Source: Methanomassiliicoccus sp. UBA345 (GTDB taxonomy: Archaea; Thermoplasmatota; Thermoplasmata; Methanomassiliicoccales; Methanomassiliicoccaceae). Taken from it: a stretch of 64,000 nt of DNA. The stretch is from the NCBI GenBank assembly GCA_002504525.1, contig DATD01000002.1, positions 125,956 to 189,955 on the forward strand, read 5' to 3'. A program made the position numbers and the translations under genes. Shown here piece after piece: positions 44,548 through 53,460 of the stretch (position 1 is the first letter of the stretch; each line of letters starts with the position of its first letter). Under the pieces are notes generated by a model, which searched no databases, was not told the DNA's origin, and saw only the letters and a program-made list of their open reading frames with translations.

Positions 44548-45206
44548 TGAGGATCGACCTGCACACCCACACCCTGCTGAGCGACGGCGCATTGCTGCCG
44601 ATAGAGCTAGCCAGGAGAGCAGCGGTCATGGAGCACGAGGCCATCGCGTTCACGGATCACGCATCGATGAGCAACATCGAGCGCGTCATACGGGAAGCGA
44701 AGAAGGACGCCGAGCTTGCCTCCGAGTGGGGCATCGAGGTCCTGGCAGGATGCGAGCTGACGCACATCCCGGCAGCCAAGATGGACAGCATGGTCGCAGC
44801 GGCTCGGCGGGCGGGCGCGGAGATCATAGTCGTTCATGGAGAGACCATCTCGGAGCCGGTTGAGAAGGGAACCAACCATGCGGCGGTCAACAACCCTGAC
44901 GTCGACATCCTCGCTCACCCGGGCTTCATCACGCTGGAGGACGCGCAGGCGGCCGCCGACAACGGCGTGGTACTCGAGATCACCTCGAGGCCGTCGCATG
45001 GGGTCACCAACGGCCACGTGGCCGCGGTCGCCCGGAAGGTTGATGCCAGGATGGTGGTGAACACCGACACCCACGCCCCGGGCGATCTGATCACCGTGGA
45101 GAGGGCGATGCTGGTCGCCATGGGCGCCGGCCTGAGCAGGGAAGAGGCGGAGCTGTGCGTGAACCGCATGCCGAGGGACATCATCCGGAGGATCCGCGGC
45201 CGATGA
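44547..45206 (+). CDS. PHP-domain phosphatase, probable histidinol phosphatase
   Basis: A 219-residue PHP-superfamily protein with metal-binding motifs RIDLHTHTLLSDG at the N-terminus, AFTDHASM, the HGETI strand and NTDTHAPGD near the C-terminus. No other histidinol-phosphate phosphatase is seen in the his run, so this is the likely enzyme for that step (inference from position). Other PHP roles, such as nucleic-acid phosphoesterase, are possible. The ATG at 44547 is chosen because GGGAGG is six bases upstream. Confidence 0.82.
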   Translation: MRIDLHTHTLLSDGALLPIELARRAAVMEHEAIAFTDHASMSNIERVIREAKKDAELASEWGIEVLAGCELTHIPAAKMDSMVAAARRAGAEIIVVHGETISEPVEKGTNHAAVNNPDVDILAHPGFITLEDAQAAADNGVVLEITSRPSHGVTNGHVAAVARKVDARMVVNTDTHAPGDLITVERAMLVAMGAGLSREEAELCVNRMPRDIIRRIRGR

Positions 45207-46570
45207 AGGTCCTCAAGTTCGGAGGCAGTTCGCTGAAGGACGGCCCATCCATGAGAAGAGTGGGCGCCATAGTGGCGGCCGACGGCGAAGGGAAGGTGAT
45301 CGTGGTCTCGGCCATACAGGGCATCACCGATTCGCTTCTCGCGTTCATGTCCCAGGTCCGCCGGGAGGAGGACGTTCAGCGCTTCGTCCGCGAACTCCGA
45401 GACCGCCATCTGCAGATCCTTGCCGATGTGGCCGGCTCGATGGACGTCAAGCAGCAGGCCGTCCATATGCTGAGCGACAAGCTGGTGCGGCTGGAGCGGG
45501 TGCTGTACGGCATCATCTACCTGGAGGAGCTGACGCCGAGGACTAGGGACCTGGTGCAGTCGTTCGGGGAGCGCATGAGCGTCATCGTGCTCTCGGCCAT
45601 GCTGCAGGACATCGGCGTGAACGCCGTCCCGGTGGAGGCGGACGAACTGGGCATCATCACCGACGGCCAGTTCGGCTCGGCCACCGTGGACATGGAGACG
45701 ACGAGGCGCAACGTGGCGCCACGCATCAAGGATATGTTGGAGCGTCAGGAGGTGCCGGTCATCACCGGCTTCTTCGGCAAGACCCCCGAGGGCTTCATCA
45801 CCCTGTTCGGAAGGAACGGCACCGACTATTCCGCTTCGGTCATCGCCAACGCCACCGACGCCGACTCGCTGGAGATCTGGAAGGACGTGGACGGATTCAT
45901 GTCCGCCGATCCCAAGGTGGTGCCGGAGGCCGTTCCGATCCCCGCCCTCAGCTATGAGGAGGCGGCCGAGCTGTCCTACTTCGGGGCCAAGGTGCTTCAC
46001 CCCAGGACGGTCGAGCCGGCCAAGGCCAGGGGGACCGTGGTCAGGGTGAGGAACGTCTTCAAGCCCGAGTACGAGGGCACCGCCATCGGCGACACCGCCG
46101 TGAAGGGCGCCAAGATCATCAAGTCCATCTCAAGCATGCCGAACATGGCCATGGTCAAGGCCTACGGCCCGGGACTGGGGTCCAGGAGCGGCGTGCTGTC
46201 CGAGATGTCGGTGCTGCTGTCCGAGGCGGGCATCAACGTCTACTCCGCGGCTACGTCGCAGACATGCATCTCCCTTTTGATCGAGGAGCGGGACCTGCCG
46301 TTCGCCGAGAGGGTGTTGGCCAAGGCGAGGCGCAGCGTGGTGGATCGCATCGAGACGGTCCGAGGCATCGCCCTGCTGTGCCTGGTGGGCGAGGGGCTGG
46401 GGCAGAAGGTCGGAATGGCGGGAAGTGTGTTCAGCATCGTGGCCGCCAACGACGTCAACATCAGCCTGATCTCGGCCGGAGCATCTACCACCGCGCTAAC
46501 CTTCACCGTCAGGAAAGAGGACCTTGACCGCACCACCAGGATCATCCACCATGAGCTCTTCTCCGAGTGA
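45203..46570 (+). CDS. lysC: aspartate kinase with C-terminal ACT domains
   Basis: A 455-residue kinase that phosphorylates aspartate, giving the substrate of Asd (31671). The catalytic domain (about 1-290) has KFGGSSLKDG and the ATP/aspartate segment TLFGRNGTDYSAS. Two ACT modules follow (about 310-455; VLSEMSVLLSEAGINVYSAA and AGSVFSIVAANDVNISLISAG), so inhibition by threonine, lysine or methionine is expected. It overlaps the PHP gene by four bases, so it appears to be transcribed with the his genes. Confidence 0.94.
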   Translation: MKVLKFGGSSLKDGPSMRRVGAIVAADGEGKVIVVSAIQGITDSLLAFMSQVRREEDVQRFVRELRDRHLQILADVAGSMDVKQQAVHMLSDKLVRLERVLYGIIYLEELTPRTRDLVQSFGERMSVIVLSAMLQDIGVNAVPVEADELGIITDGQFGSATVDMETTRRNVAPRIKDMLERQEVPVITGFFGKTPEGFITLFGRNGTDYSASVIANATDADSLEIWKDVDGFMSADPKVVPEAVPIPALSYEEAAELSYFGAKVLHPRTVEPAKARGTVVRVRNVFKPEYEGTAIGDTAVKGAKIIKSISSMPNMAMVKAYGPGLGSRSGVLSEMSVLLSEAGINVYSAATSQTCISLLIEERDLPFAERVLAKARRSVVDRIETVRGIALLCLVGEGLGQKVGMAGSVFSIVAANDVNISLISAGASTTALTFTVRKEDLDRTTRIIHHELFSE

Positions 46571-47411
46571 CGGGCATCGCGTCGCATTCCAAGGGGAAAG
46601 GGGAGCGTTCTCCGAGGACGCCGCGGCCAGCTATTTCGGCGACGCCACGACGCTGCCGTGCCCTGACTTCGACAGCGTGTTCCGCGCCGTGAACGAAGGC
46701 GTGGCGGACAGGGCAGTGGTGCCCGTAGAGAACTCACTGGAGGGCAGCGTCACCGCGGTGAACGACCTCCTGCTGGAGAACGACCTGATCATCACTGGGG
46801 AGGTTTTCGTGAAGGTGGTCCACTGTCTCATCGGCCAGCCCGGAGCCTCGTTGGCCGACGTCCGGCGGGTGTATTCCCACCCGCAGGCGCTAGGGCAGTG
46901 CCGACGCTTCCTATCGAAGCATCCGAAATGGGAGAAGGTGCCGTCGTTCGATACTGCCGGCAGCGTTCGGATGGTGCGCGACCGCGGCCTCGGGGAGGAG
47001 GCGGCGATCGCGTCCCGCCGAGCCGCCGAAGTCTACGGCATGAACGTCCTGCTGGAGGGCATCCAGGACGGCGACGATAATCGGACCAGGTTCTTCGTCC
47101 TGCAAAAGGTCTCGCGGCTCGCCGAGGGGGACAAGACCTCGCTGGTGTTCGCCACCCGGAGCAGCCCGGGGGCGCTGTACGAGGCATTGGGATGCTTCGC
47201 CTCTCGGGGCATCAACATGACCAAGGTGGAGTCGCGCCCGAGGAAGGGGCGCGCCTGGGAGTACGTGTTCTTCGTCGACATCGACGGCCACGCCGACGAT
47301 CCCACCGTGGCCGCGGCCCTGGCCGAACTTGTCCGAAGAGCGGCATTCGTCAAGGTGCTCGGTTCATATCCCAGGGCATCGCTCAATGGGGCTGCGGCAT
47401 CACGGGACTGA
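46551..47411 (+). CDS. pheA: prephenate dehydratase with ACT domain
   Basis: A 286-residue enzyme converting prephenate to phenylpyruvate. The periplasmic-binding-like catalytic part (about 8-190) has FQGERGAFSEDAA, VPVENSLEGSV, SHPQALGQCRRFL and DNRTRFFVL with the catalytic Thr. The ACT domain (about 200-275) has ESRPRKGRAWEYVFFVDIDG, the phenylalanine-binding ESRP motif. No chorismate mutase domain is attached; that activity is on TyrA (30601). The start lies 20 bases inside the end of the aspartate kinase gene. Confidence 0.95.
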   Translation: MSSSPSDGHRVAFQGERGAFSEDAAASYFGDATTLPCPDFDSVFRAVNEGVADRAVVPVENSLEGSVTAVNDLLLENDLIITGEVFVKVVHCLIGQPGASLADVRRVYSHPQALGQCRRFLSKHPKWEKVPSFDTAGSVRMVRDRGLGEEAAIASRRAAEVYGMNVLLEGIQDGDDNRTRFFVLQKVSRLAEGDKTSLVFATRSSPGALYEALGCFASRGINMTKVESRPRKGRAWEYVFFVDIDGHADDPTVAAALAELVRRAAFVKVLGSYPRASLNGAAASRD

Positions 47412-48479
47412 ACGGTCAAGCGCCCTGCTGATCGATGCCAGTCCCTCAGCCAGTTGCCGGGGGGAGCATGAGAACGTTATTCGTATGTGACCAGGTGCTC
47501 CCCAGTACCGCCCGGGTCCGACCGCGATGCCATCGCTCAGAAGTTCCTCGCTGAATGCCAGATCGTCGATGCCGGCGGGCAGCTGAAGCAGCGCCATGAG
47601 CGCGCCGTCCGGCATGGGGCAGGAGATGCGCTCTTCCCCCTGCAGCCACTCGTACAGCACCGGGATGTTCTTCGACGCCTTCCTCAGCACCCGTTCGCGG
47701 AACCATGCCTGGCGCCGCACCGCCTCCGCGGCCAGGGCGAGGTTGCGCGGCGGGAGGCGATATGATGATAGAAGCCTCGCCTGCTCGATCCGACGCGCCG
47801 TCTCCTCCGGGCCGATCAGCCATCCTATGCGCAGGCCTCGAAGTCCGTTCAGCTTGGTGACGCTGGACACCGAGCACGCTGACTCGCCGAGAGTGAACGC
47901 CGGGGACGTGGGCATGCTGTAGCTCATCTCCCGGTATACCTCGTCCACCAGCACCTGGATGCCGTGGCGCTCCGCTTCCTCCACGACCTCGGAGAGCTCG
48001 TCATCGCCCATCTGGGCGGCGGAGGGGTTGTGTAGATTGGTAAGAACGAGAGCCATGGCGCCCCTGCGCCGCGCTTCGTCCAGATCGCCCTCGTGGAGCA
48101 GGAAGTCCCGGTCGGGGTCCCGCCGGACCGCCGCGGTGCGGCATACCATGTCGGCCTGCTGCCGGATAGGCATGAACGTTGGCTCTTCCACCGCCACCAG
48201 ATCGTCCGGGCCGGCCGCGGTCAGCAGGAAGAGGAAATCGGCGTGCTGCGCCCCCGCCGTCAGGGCTATTCGCTCGCGCTCCACGCCGTAATGCGCCGAC
48301 AGCGCTTCCCGCAGCGCTTCCTCGCACTCCGCCTCATCGTTCTGATCCGGAGCATCGAGCTCCTTCCACCACCGCTCGCCGTAGGGCGGCGGCGCTCCGC
48401 TGCTGTCCAGCGATATGGCGGCGCCCCGGGCCTGGCAGTGAAGGGCCCACTCCTCCAACGGATCGGCGGCAGGCCGCAT
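47400..48479 (-). CDS. PLP-dependent aminotransferase class I/II
   Basis: A 359-residue fold type I aminotransferase. PLP-site features are LTAGAQHADFL, LTNLHNPSAAQM, VDEVYREM and the Lys in SVTKLNGLRGLRIGWL. The substrate is not readable; as it converges on pheA and lies near amino-acid genes, an aromatic or branched amino-acid role is possible. The ATG overlaps the stop of the flavoredoxin-like gene (TGATG), so they are co-transcribed, and its end overlaps pheA on the other strand by 12 bases. Confidence 0.85.
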   Translation of the reverse strand: MRPAADPLEEWALHCQARGAAISLDSSGAPPPYGERWWKELDAPDQNDEAECEEALREALSAHYGVERERIALTAGAQHADFLFLLTAAGPDDLVAVEEPTFMPIRQQADMVCRTAAVRRDPDRDFLLHEGDLDEARRRGAMALVLTNLHNPSAAQMGDDELSEVVEEAERHGIQVLVDEVYREMSYSMPTSPAFTLGESACSVSSVTKLNGLRGLRIGWLIGPEETARRIEQARLLSSYRLPPRNLALAAEAVRRQAWFRERVLRKASKNIPVLYEWLQGEERISCPMPDGALMALLQLPAGIDDLAFSEELLSDGIAVGPGRYWGAPGHIRITFSCSPRQLAEGLASISRALDRSVP

Positions 48480-49000
48480 CAACGACCCCTGATCAGCTCC
48501 CCGATGGTGCGGAATTCTCCGGCCCAATAGATGAGGGTGCGTTCGCGGTCGTATCCCTCCGCGACATGGGCCGAGAGTATCTCGCCGATGAACCAGGTGT
48601 GGTCGCCGGTGTCGACGGTCTGTACCTTCCGGCATTCGAGCGAGACGGGGCACTCCTCTAGGGTCGGGGTCCCTACTTTCATGCCTGGAATCGCGGTCAG
48701 GCCGGTCTCCTCGAGCTTATCGACCTCCTTCCCGGACTTTTCCCCGCAGAACAGCGTCTCCTCGACCAGTTCCTTGCAAGGAAGGTTCACCGTGAAGTCG
48801 GGGGAGCGGTGCAGGAGTTCATGGCTGTAACGGCAGGGCGAGATGCCTATGCCGACGAGAGGAGGATTGAAGGAGAATATGTGGACCAATGATACCGCAA
48901 TTATGTTCTTCTCCTCTTTTCCGACGACCACCAGTGCTATCGGGAAGGAGGGGAACGTCCTGATCGCGCGGACTGGGTTCATTTCAGGCTTGTTCGACAT
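48479..49000 (-). CDS. flavin reductase-like (flavoredoxin) protein
   Basis: A 173-residue FMN-binding split-barrel protein of the flavin reductase-like family. It shows the FPIALVVVG, NIIAVSLVHIFSFNPPLVGIGIS pattern and DGDHTWFIGEIL-like C-terminal half that mark flavoredoxins. In methanogens such proteins carry electrons between ferredoxin or F420-linked enzymes and other carriers; the partner is unknown. A GGATTTATCA box (49029-49038) lies about 33 bases upstream. It is divergent from the phosphorylase gene. Confidence 0.85.
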   Translation of the reverse strand: MSNKPEMNPVRAIRTFPSFPIALVVVGKEEKNIIAVSLVHIFSFNPPLVGIGISPCRYSHELLHRSPDFTVNLPCKELVEETLFCGEKSGKEVDKLEETGLTAIPGMKVGTPTLEECPVSLECRKVQTVDTGDHTWFIGEILSAHVAEGYDRERTLIYWAGEFRTIGELIRGR

Positions 49001-49057
49001 GCTCTCGACGGTGGATGCCAGGTTTCGGTGATAAATCCTCGCTTACTTGTTTCGTCA

Positions 49058-49067
49058 AATTAATATC
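49058..49067 (+). promoter_or_regulatory. TATA box of the MTA phosphorylase gene
   Basis: AATTAATATC lies about 27 bases before the ATG at 49089. It supports that start over an ATG-like codon 42 bases upstream that would precede the transcription start. Confidence 0.55.
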
Positions 49068-49088
49068 CATAGGTCGGGATGGGGTAGC

Positions 49089-49874
49089 ATGGCTCCGCGC
49101 ATAGGCATCATCGGCGGCACTGGCGTTTACGATCCGAAGAACTTCGATATCAAGGAGAGGGTGATTCTCTCCACCCCTTACGGCGCGCCCTCGGACGCGG
49201 TCCTGGTGGGCGAGATGAACGGGGTGGAGGTCGCGTTCCTGTCCCGCCATGGCAGCGGGCACGTGTACCCTCCTCACCGCATCAACTACCGCGCGAACAT
49301 CTGGGCAATGAAGCATTTGGGCGTTGAAAGGATCATCTCGCCCTGCGCGGTGGGCTCCCTGCAGGAGAAGTACCATCCCGGAGAGCTCGTCATCGTGGAC
49401 CAGTTCATTGACCTCACCAAGGGCCGCGAGTATACCTTCTTCGATGGTGCGAAGACCGTCCACATCTCCACCGCCGACCCATTCTGCAAGGAGATGAACT
49501 CCCTGTTCGCGACCGAGGCCAAGCGCCTGGGCCTGTCGTTCCACGAGGGCGGCACCTACATGTGCATCGAGGGCCCCCGGTTCTCCACCAGGGCCGAATC
49601 GCGCATGTTCCGCAGCTTCGCCGACATCATCGGGATGACGTTGGCTCCCGAATGCCAGCTGGCCAGGGAGGCCGAGATCTGCTATACCTCGCTCGCCACC
49701 ATCACCGACTATGACGTGTGGGCCGACGAGCCGGTGGACACCGCCACCGTGCTGAGGACCATGGCGGAGAGCATCGACAGGGTCCGGGAGCTCATCGCCG
49801 CCACGCTGGACAAGATCCCCTCGGAGAGGAACGCATGCGATTGCCCGAACGCCCTGAAGGAAGCGGGGGCCTGA
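49089..49874 (+). CDS. S-methyl-5'-thioadenosine/thioinosine phosphorylase family
   Basis: A 261-residue trimeric-type nucleoside phosphorylase. It has the phosphate-binding GIIGGTGVYD, RHGSGHVYPPHRINYRAN, and the substrate segment GGTYMCIEGPRFSTRAES. It cleaves methylthioadenosine, methylthioinosine or a purine nucleoside with phosphate in salvage; methanogen members often prefer methylthioinosine, which I cannot judge here. Length is standard. Confidence 0.9.
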   Translation: MAPRIGIIGGTGVYDPKNFDIKERVILSTPYGAPSDAVLVGEMNGVEVAFLSRHGSGHVYPPHRINYRANIWAMKHLGVERIISPCAVGSLQEKYHPGELVIVDQFIDLTKGREYTFFDGAKTVHISTADPFCKEMNSLFATEAKRLGLSFHEGGTYMCIEGPRFSTRAESRMFRSFADIIGMTLAPECQLAREAEICYTSLATITDYDVWADEPVDTATVLRTMAESIDRVRELIAATLDKIPSERNACDCPNALKEAGA

Positions 49875-49935
49875 GCGCCCTCGCGCTCTGAGCGGGGCGG
49901 GCGATGGCGGCGGCGCGGTCCCTAAAGACCTTCGC

Positions 49936-50334
49936 TCAGTCCTTCTCGTTCAGCTTGCCGCGGTATCCAGCAGCGTCCAGGAGGCCCTCGTACTCCGAGG
50001 GGTCGTCCATCTTGATGACCGCGACCCAGCCATCCCCGTAGGGCGACTCGTTGAACTTCTGGGGAGCGTCCTCCAGCTCCGCGTTCACCTCGACGATCTC
50101 GCCGCCGACCGGCGCGCTTATGGCGGCGACAGTCTTGACGCTCTCCACCTGGCCGATCACATCGCCCGGGCGGACCTTGGTTCCTACCTTGGACAGTTCC
50201 ACGAACACGATGTCGGTGAGCTGGTGCTGCGCATGATCGGTGATGCCCACCCGGGCGTTCCCGCCCTCGGCCTTGGCCCATTCGTCGTTGTTCGTATATC
50301 TGAGATCGTCCCTGACTTCGCTGTTGTCGGCCAT
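49936..50334 (-). CDS. gcvH: glycine cleavage system H-like protein
   Basis: A 132-residue lipoyl-carrier protein. The lipoylated Lys is Lys67 in the canonical VESVKTVAAISAPVGGE stretch, followed by NESPYGDGWVAVIKM. No gcvP, gcvT or lipoate-handling gene is in the window, so it could serve a split glycine cleavage system or another lipoate-linked reaction. A TTAAATATC box (50366-50374) lies about 35 bases upstream. It is divergent from hypF. Confidence 0.93.
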   Translation of the reverse strand: MADNSEVRDDLRYTNNDEWAKAEGGNARVGITDHAQHQLTDIVFVELSKVGTKVRPGDVIGQVESVKTVAAISAPVGGEIVEVNAELEDAPQKFNESPYGDGWVAVIKMDDPSEYEGLLDAAGYRGKLNEKD

Positions 50335-50365
50335 GCTCTACCTTGACGGCGTTCATCTCATCCCG

Positions 50366-50418
50366 GATATTTAACCGGTTCCCGGATATGCGTTCTTCCA
50401 CAGGAAAAGATATAAAAA
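50366..50418. promoter_or_regulatory. divergent promoters of gcvH and hypF
   Basis: A minus-strand TTAAATATC box (50366-50374) serves gcvH and a plus-strand GATATAAAAA box (50409-50418) serves hypF, 27 bases before its ATG. The short gap suggests the two promoters may affect each other. Confidence 0.55.
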
Positions 50419-50440
50419 CCATCTGGCGTTGAAATGGCCG

Positions 50441-52624
50441 ATGAGGATCGTCGTGCGCGGCGTAGTGCAGGGAGTGGGCTTCCGGCCGACGGTGCACCGC
50501 ATCGCGACCTCCATGGACCTCAACGGATGGGTCCAGAACAACGGCTCCAACGTGGTCATCGTCGTCGATCGCGATGCCGATGCGTTCGTCCAGAGGCTTC
50601 GCGACGAACTGCCGCCCCTCGCCCGCCTCGATTCCGTCGAGGTCCTGGAAAGCGACGAGGAGACAGGCATTGGATTCCGCATCGTTCCCAGCTCGGCCGG
50701 GCAGCGGGGGGTCGGCATCCCGAACGACTCGGCGATGTGCGACGACTGCCGGAGAGAGATGTTCTCTCCAGGCGGACGGCGCTACCTCTATCCGTTCACC
50801 AACTGCACCAACTGCGGAGCCAGGTTCACCATCATCGATGACCTACCATACGACCGCGCCGAGACGTCCATGAACGACTTCCCGATGTGCCCCGACTGCC
50901 GCAACGAGTACGACGACCCGACCGCCCGGAGGTTCCACCACCAGACGATCTGCTGCCCCCGGTGCGGGCCCGAATACTACGTTCTGGACGGGCGGGGGAA
51001 GCGCATCGCCTGCAACGATCCGGTGGCGTATTTCGCGGAGCAGCTGGACCGAGGGATCATCGGCGTCGCCAAGAGCTGGGGGGGCATGCATATATGTTGT
51101 TCGCTCCCGACGTTGCCGAGGCTGAGGGGGTGGTACCACCGGAAGCAGAAGCCGTTCGCGGTGATGGTGCGCGATCTCGATGCGGTGCGAAGGTACGGTC
51201 GGCCTGACGCCCATGAGGTGGAACTGCTGACCTCGCCGCATCGGCCTGTCGTTCTCGTTCCCCGTAGCGAGGAGGCCGTTGACGAGACCATATCCCCGGG
51301 CCTCGGCAACGTGGGCCTGTTCCTACCGTTCACGGAGATGCAACATCTGCTGTTCCACCATTTCAAGGGCGACGCGCTGGTGATGACCTCGGCCAACATT
51401 CCCGGTGAGCCAATGGTCCTGAGGGACAGCGACGCCCTGGACCTGAAGGCCGAACTGTACCTGCTGCACAATAGGGAGATCGTCAACCGCTGTGACGACT
51501 CGGTAGTGCGTTCGTTCGGCCGGAACACCTTCTTCCTTCGCAAGTCGCGGGGGCACGTGCCATCCCCCATCGAGATCGGCCTGAAGGGTCAGGCGGTGGG
51601 GGTGGGCGCACAGGAGAACCTGGTGGGAGCGGTGATCAAGGACGGGCGGTTGTTCACCACCCAGTACATCGGGGACGGCGACTCGCTGAGGGTGGTCGAT
51701 TTCCTCGAGGCGTCCATAGGACACTTCCGCCGGCTGCTCGGCATCGAGGAGCTGGACGCGGTCGGCATGGACATGCATCCCGGTTACTCGAACCGCAAGA
51801 TGGCCAAGGAGATGGCGTACCGCGCGGGGGCGGAGCTAGTGGAGGTGCAACACCACTGGGCCCACGCCGCCGCGCTGATGGTGGACGCCGGGATCGACGA
51901 GACGATATGCCTGACGTTGGACGGCACCGGCTACGGCGCCGACGGCCAGGCCTGGGGCGGGGAGGTGCTGCATGCCACCTTCGACGACTACGAGAGAGTG
52001 GCCCACCTCGAAGGATTCCCCCTGCTGGGCGGCGAAAGGGCGGTGCGGGACCCCCGCCGCCTGGTGTTCGCCCTGGCCGCAAAGGCCGATCTGCCTCTGC
52101 CGTACTTCGAGGGTCGGGACGCCGAGGTGCTATTGAAGCTGATGGACCGGAGCCCGATCACCACAGGCTTCGGCCGGGTCCTGGACGCGGTGTCCTGCTT
52201 CCTCGAGGTGTGCCAGGAAAGAACGTACGACGGCGAGCCGGCGATGAAGCTGGAGCCGTTCCAGGCAAGGGGCAAGCGAGCGGTCCCGATGATCGCCGAG
52301 CTCCGCTCGGGCGTGGTCGGCACGGTGGACCTGTTCCGACAGCTGGTCGATGCCAAGGGAACGAAGGAAGACCTGGCGCACTCATTCACCGCCGCCCTGC
52401 TGGAGCCGCTGGTCGATGCCGCGGCCGACGCCGCGGCCGATAACGGGATCGGCAGCATCGGCCTCACCGGAGGAGTGTCGTACAATACCACCGTATGCGC
52501 TCTGGTGAAGGAAATGACTGAAAAAAGGGGCTTCGGATTCGTTTGCCCCGACCGCCTGCCCAACGGGGACGGCTGCGTCTCCAGCGGACAGGCGGCGGTG
52601 GCCCTGAGAAAGGTGAGAGGCTAA
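50441..52624 (+). CDS. hypF: carbamoyltransferase HypF, [NiFe]-hydrogenase maturation
   Basis: A 727-residue protein that uses carbamoyl phosphate and ATP to start cyanide-ligand synthesis for the [NiFe] site. Domains in order: acylphosphatase (about 1-88, RGVVQGVGFRPTVHR), two zinc-finger-like Cys pairs (about 100-175; CDDC, CTNC, CPDC, CCPRC), YrdC-like (about 190-370) and Kae1-like carbamoyltransferase (about 380-727, with VQHHWAHAAALM near 470 and a GLTGGVSYNT end). The start at 50441 is leaderless relative to the TATA box at 50409. No other hyp or hydrogenase gene is nearby; CarAB at 18340 makes its substrate. Confidence 0.96.
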   Translation: MRIVVRGVVQGVGFRPTVHRIATSMDLNGWVQNNGSNVVIVVDRDADAFVQRLRDELPPLARLDSVEVLESDEETGIGFRIVPSSAGQRGVGIPNDSAMCDDCRREMFSPGGRRYLYPFTNCTNCGARFTIIDDLPYDRAETSMNDFPMCPDCRNEYDDPTARRFHHQTICCPRCGPEYYVLDGRGKRIACNDPVAYFAEQLDRGIIGVAKSWGGMHICCSLPTLPRLRGWYHRKQKPFAVMVRDLDAVRRYGRPDAHEVELLTSPHRPVVLVPRSEEAVDETISPGLGNVGLFLPFTEMQHLLFHHFKGDALVMTSANIPGEPMVLRDSDALDLKAELYLLHNREIVNRCDDSVVRSFGRNTFFLRKSRGHVPSPIEIGLKGQAVGVGAQENLVGAVIKDGRLFTTQYIGDGDSLRVVDFLEASIGHFRRLLGIEELDAVGMDMHPGYSNRKMAKEMAYRAGAELVEVQHHWAHAAALMVDAGIDETICLTLDGTGYGADGQAWGGEVLHATFDDYERVAHLEGFPLLGGERAVRDPRRLVFALAAKADLPLPYFEGRDAEVLLKLMDRSPITTGFGRVLDAVSCFLEVCQERTYDGEPAMKLEPFQARGKRAVPMIAELRSGVVGTVDLFRQLVDAKGTKEDLAHSFTAALLEPLVDAAADAAADNGIGSIGLTGGVSYNTTVCALVKEMTEKRGFGFVCPDRLPNGDGCVSSGQAAVALRKVRG

Positions 52625-52628
52625 GGTT

Positions 52629-53069
52629 TCAGCGGCTGCCGTCGACCAGCAGCGGCAGGGGCTTGTCGAACCACTTGGCGGAGCCGAGGTCCTTCACGCA
52701 CTTCCCCAGGCAGGCGCCTTCCTTCGGGGAGGGGGCGATGGACCACTTCTCATCCTCGCGCTGCAGCCACAGGGTGGCACCGGGGAAGCCCTTCTCGGGG
52801 ACCCACTTCTCCGCCACGATCTTCTCCTCTTCCTCGTCCTGGTGCTCGGCCAGCAGACGGCCGACCGCGGAAGCGAGCTCGTGAACGTCGCTGAGGTCGC
52901 CCTGCACGAACTGCAGGTCGAGCAGGAACTCGTAGAGCTGCCGGAGGCGGACGCCATCCTGGACCTTGTAGGAGCCTCGCCGGACGTCCTCGAGGAGGCG
53001 CTGGGTCGAGGACCCGAGGGCCTGGTATTTCTTTGCAAGCGAAAGGAACTCGTCGGTTGTTATGTTCAT
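52629..53069 (-). CDS. unknown soluble protein (146 aa)
   Basis: I do not recognise this protein. It is 146 residues, soluble, mostly helical in the first half (EFLSLAKKYQALGSSTQRLLEDV, split by a loop), with an acidic stretch (EHQDEEEEKIV) and a compact C-terminal half with WLQREDEKWSIAPSP and two Cys in GACLGKCVKD. There is no signal or membrane segment. The ATG at 53069 is chosen as the first codon where the coding character starts. It is convergent with hypF, five bases away. Confidence 0.65.
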   Translation of the reverse strand: MNITTDEFLSLAKKYQALGSSTQRLLEDVRRGSYKVQDGVRLRQLYEFLLDLQFVQGDLSDVHELASAVGRLLAEHQDEEEEKIVAEKWVPEKGFPGATLWLQREDEKWSIAPSPKEGACLGKCVKDLGSAKWFDKPLPLLVDGSR

Positions 53070-53460
53070 TTTGATTCTCCATCCCTTTAGGCGATTGTTG
53101 TCCCTCAATTTGCCCGGCTCTCTTCAAATAGGTTCTACCCTGATTATCAATCGCGAGTTCAGTGAATTATGAAGATGCCATAATGATGTGGATGGGAATT
53201 TTTGATTAAATCCTGAAGAAAAAAATGACCGCCTGACCGTGTATTTCTGGGGGCCGGCAGGGCAACTGATTCCTAGAATCAATGACAAGGGGATACGTCG
53301 CCCCGCCGGCCCTTGCCAGCACTTTCTGATGGAACTCGATGCGAACGACGCGGCCCTGAGGGCACGAGGCCGGCGGGCGCCGATGGTCCGGACCAGCTGC
53401 TCCATTCACTTGAAATCGTTTCCCTTGTCAACAGCCGTATCCGCTGCCTGATTATCTACC
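53070..53460. other. 391-bp intergenic stretch with a GC-rich three-hairpin structure
   Basis: No convincing gene. The left part (about 53120-53230) is AT-rich. At 53251-53312 GGGCCGGC pairs with GCCGGCCC (53305-53312), and inside lie TGATTC/GAATCA (53267-53281) and GGGG/CCCC (53289-53304), giving a possible three-way junction. A TATA-like TTAAAT occurs at about 53205-53210. The rest (53320-53460) shows nothing recognisable. It may be a small RNA or a mobile-element remnant. Confidence 0.3.
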
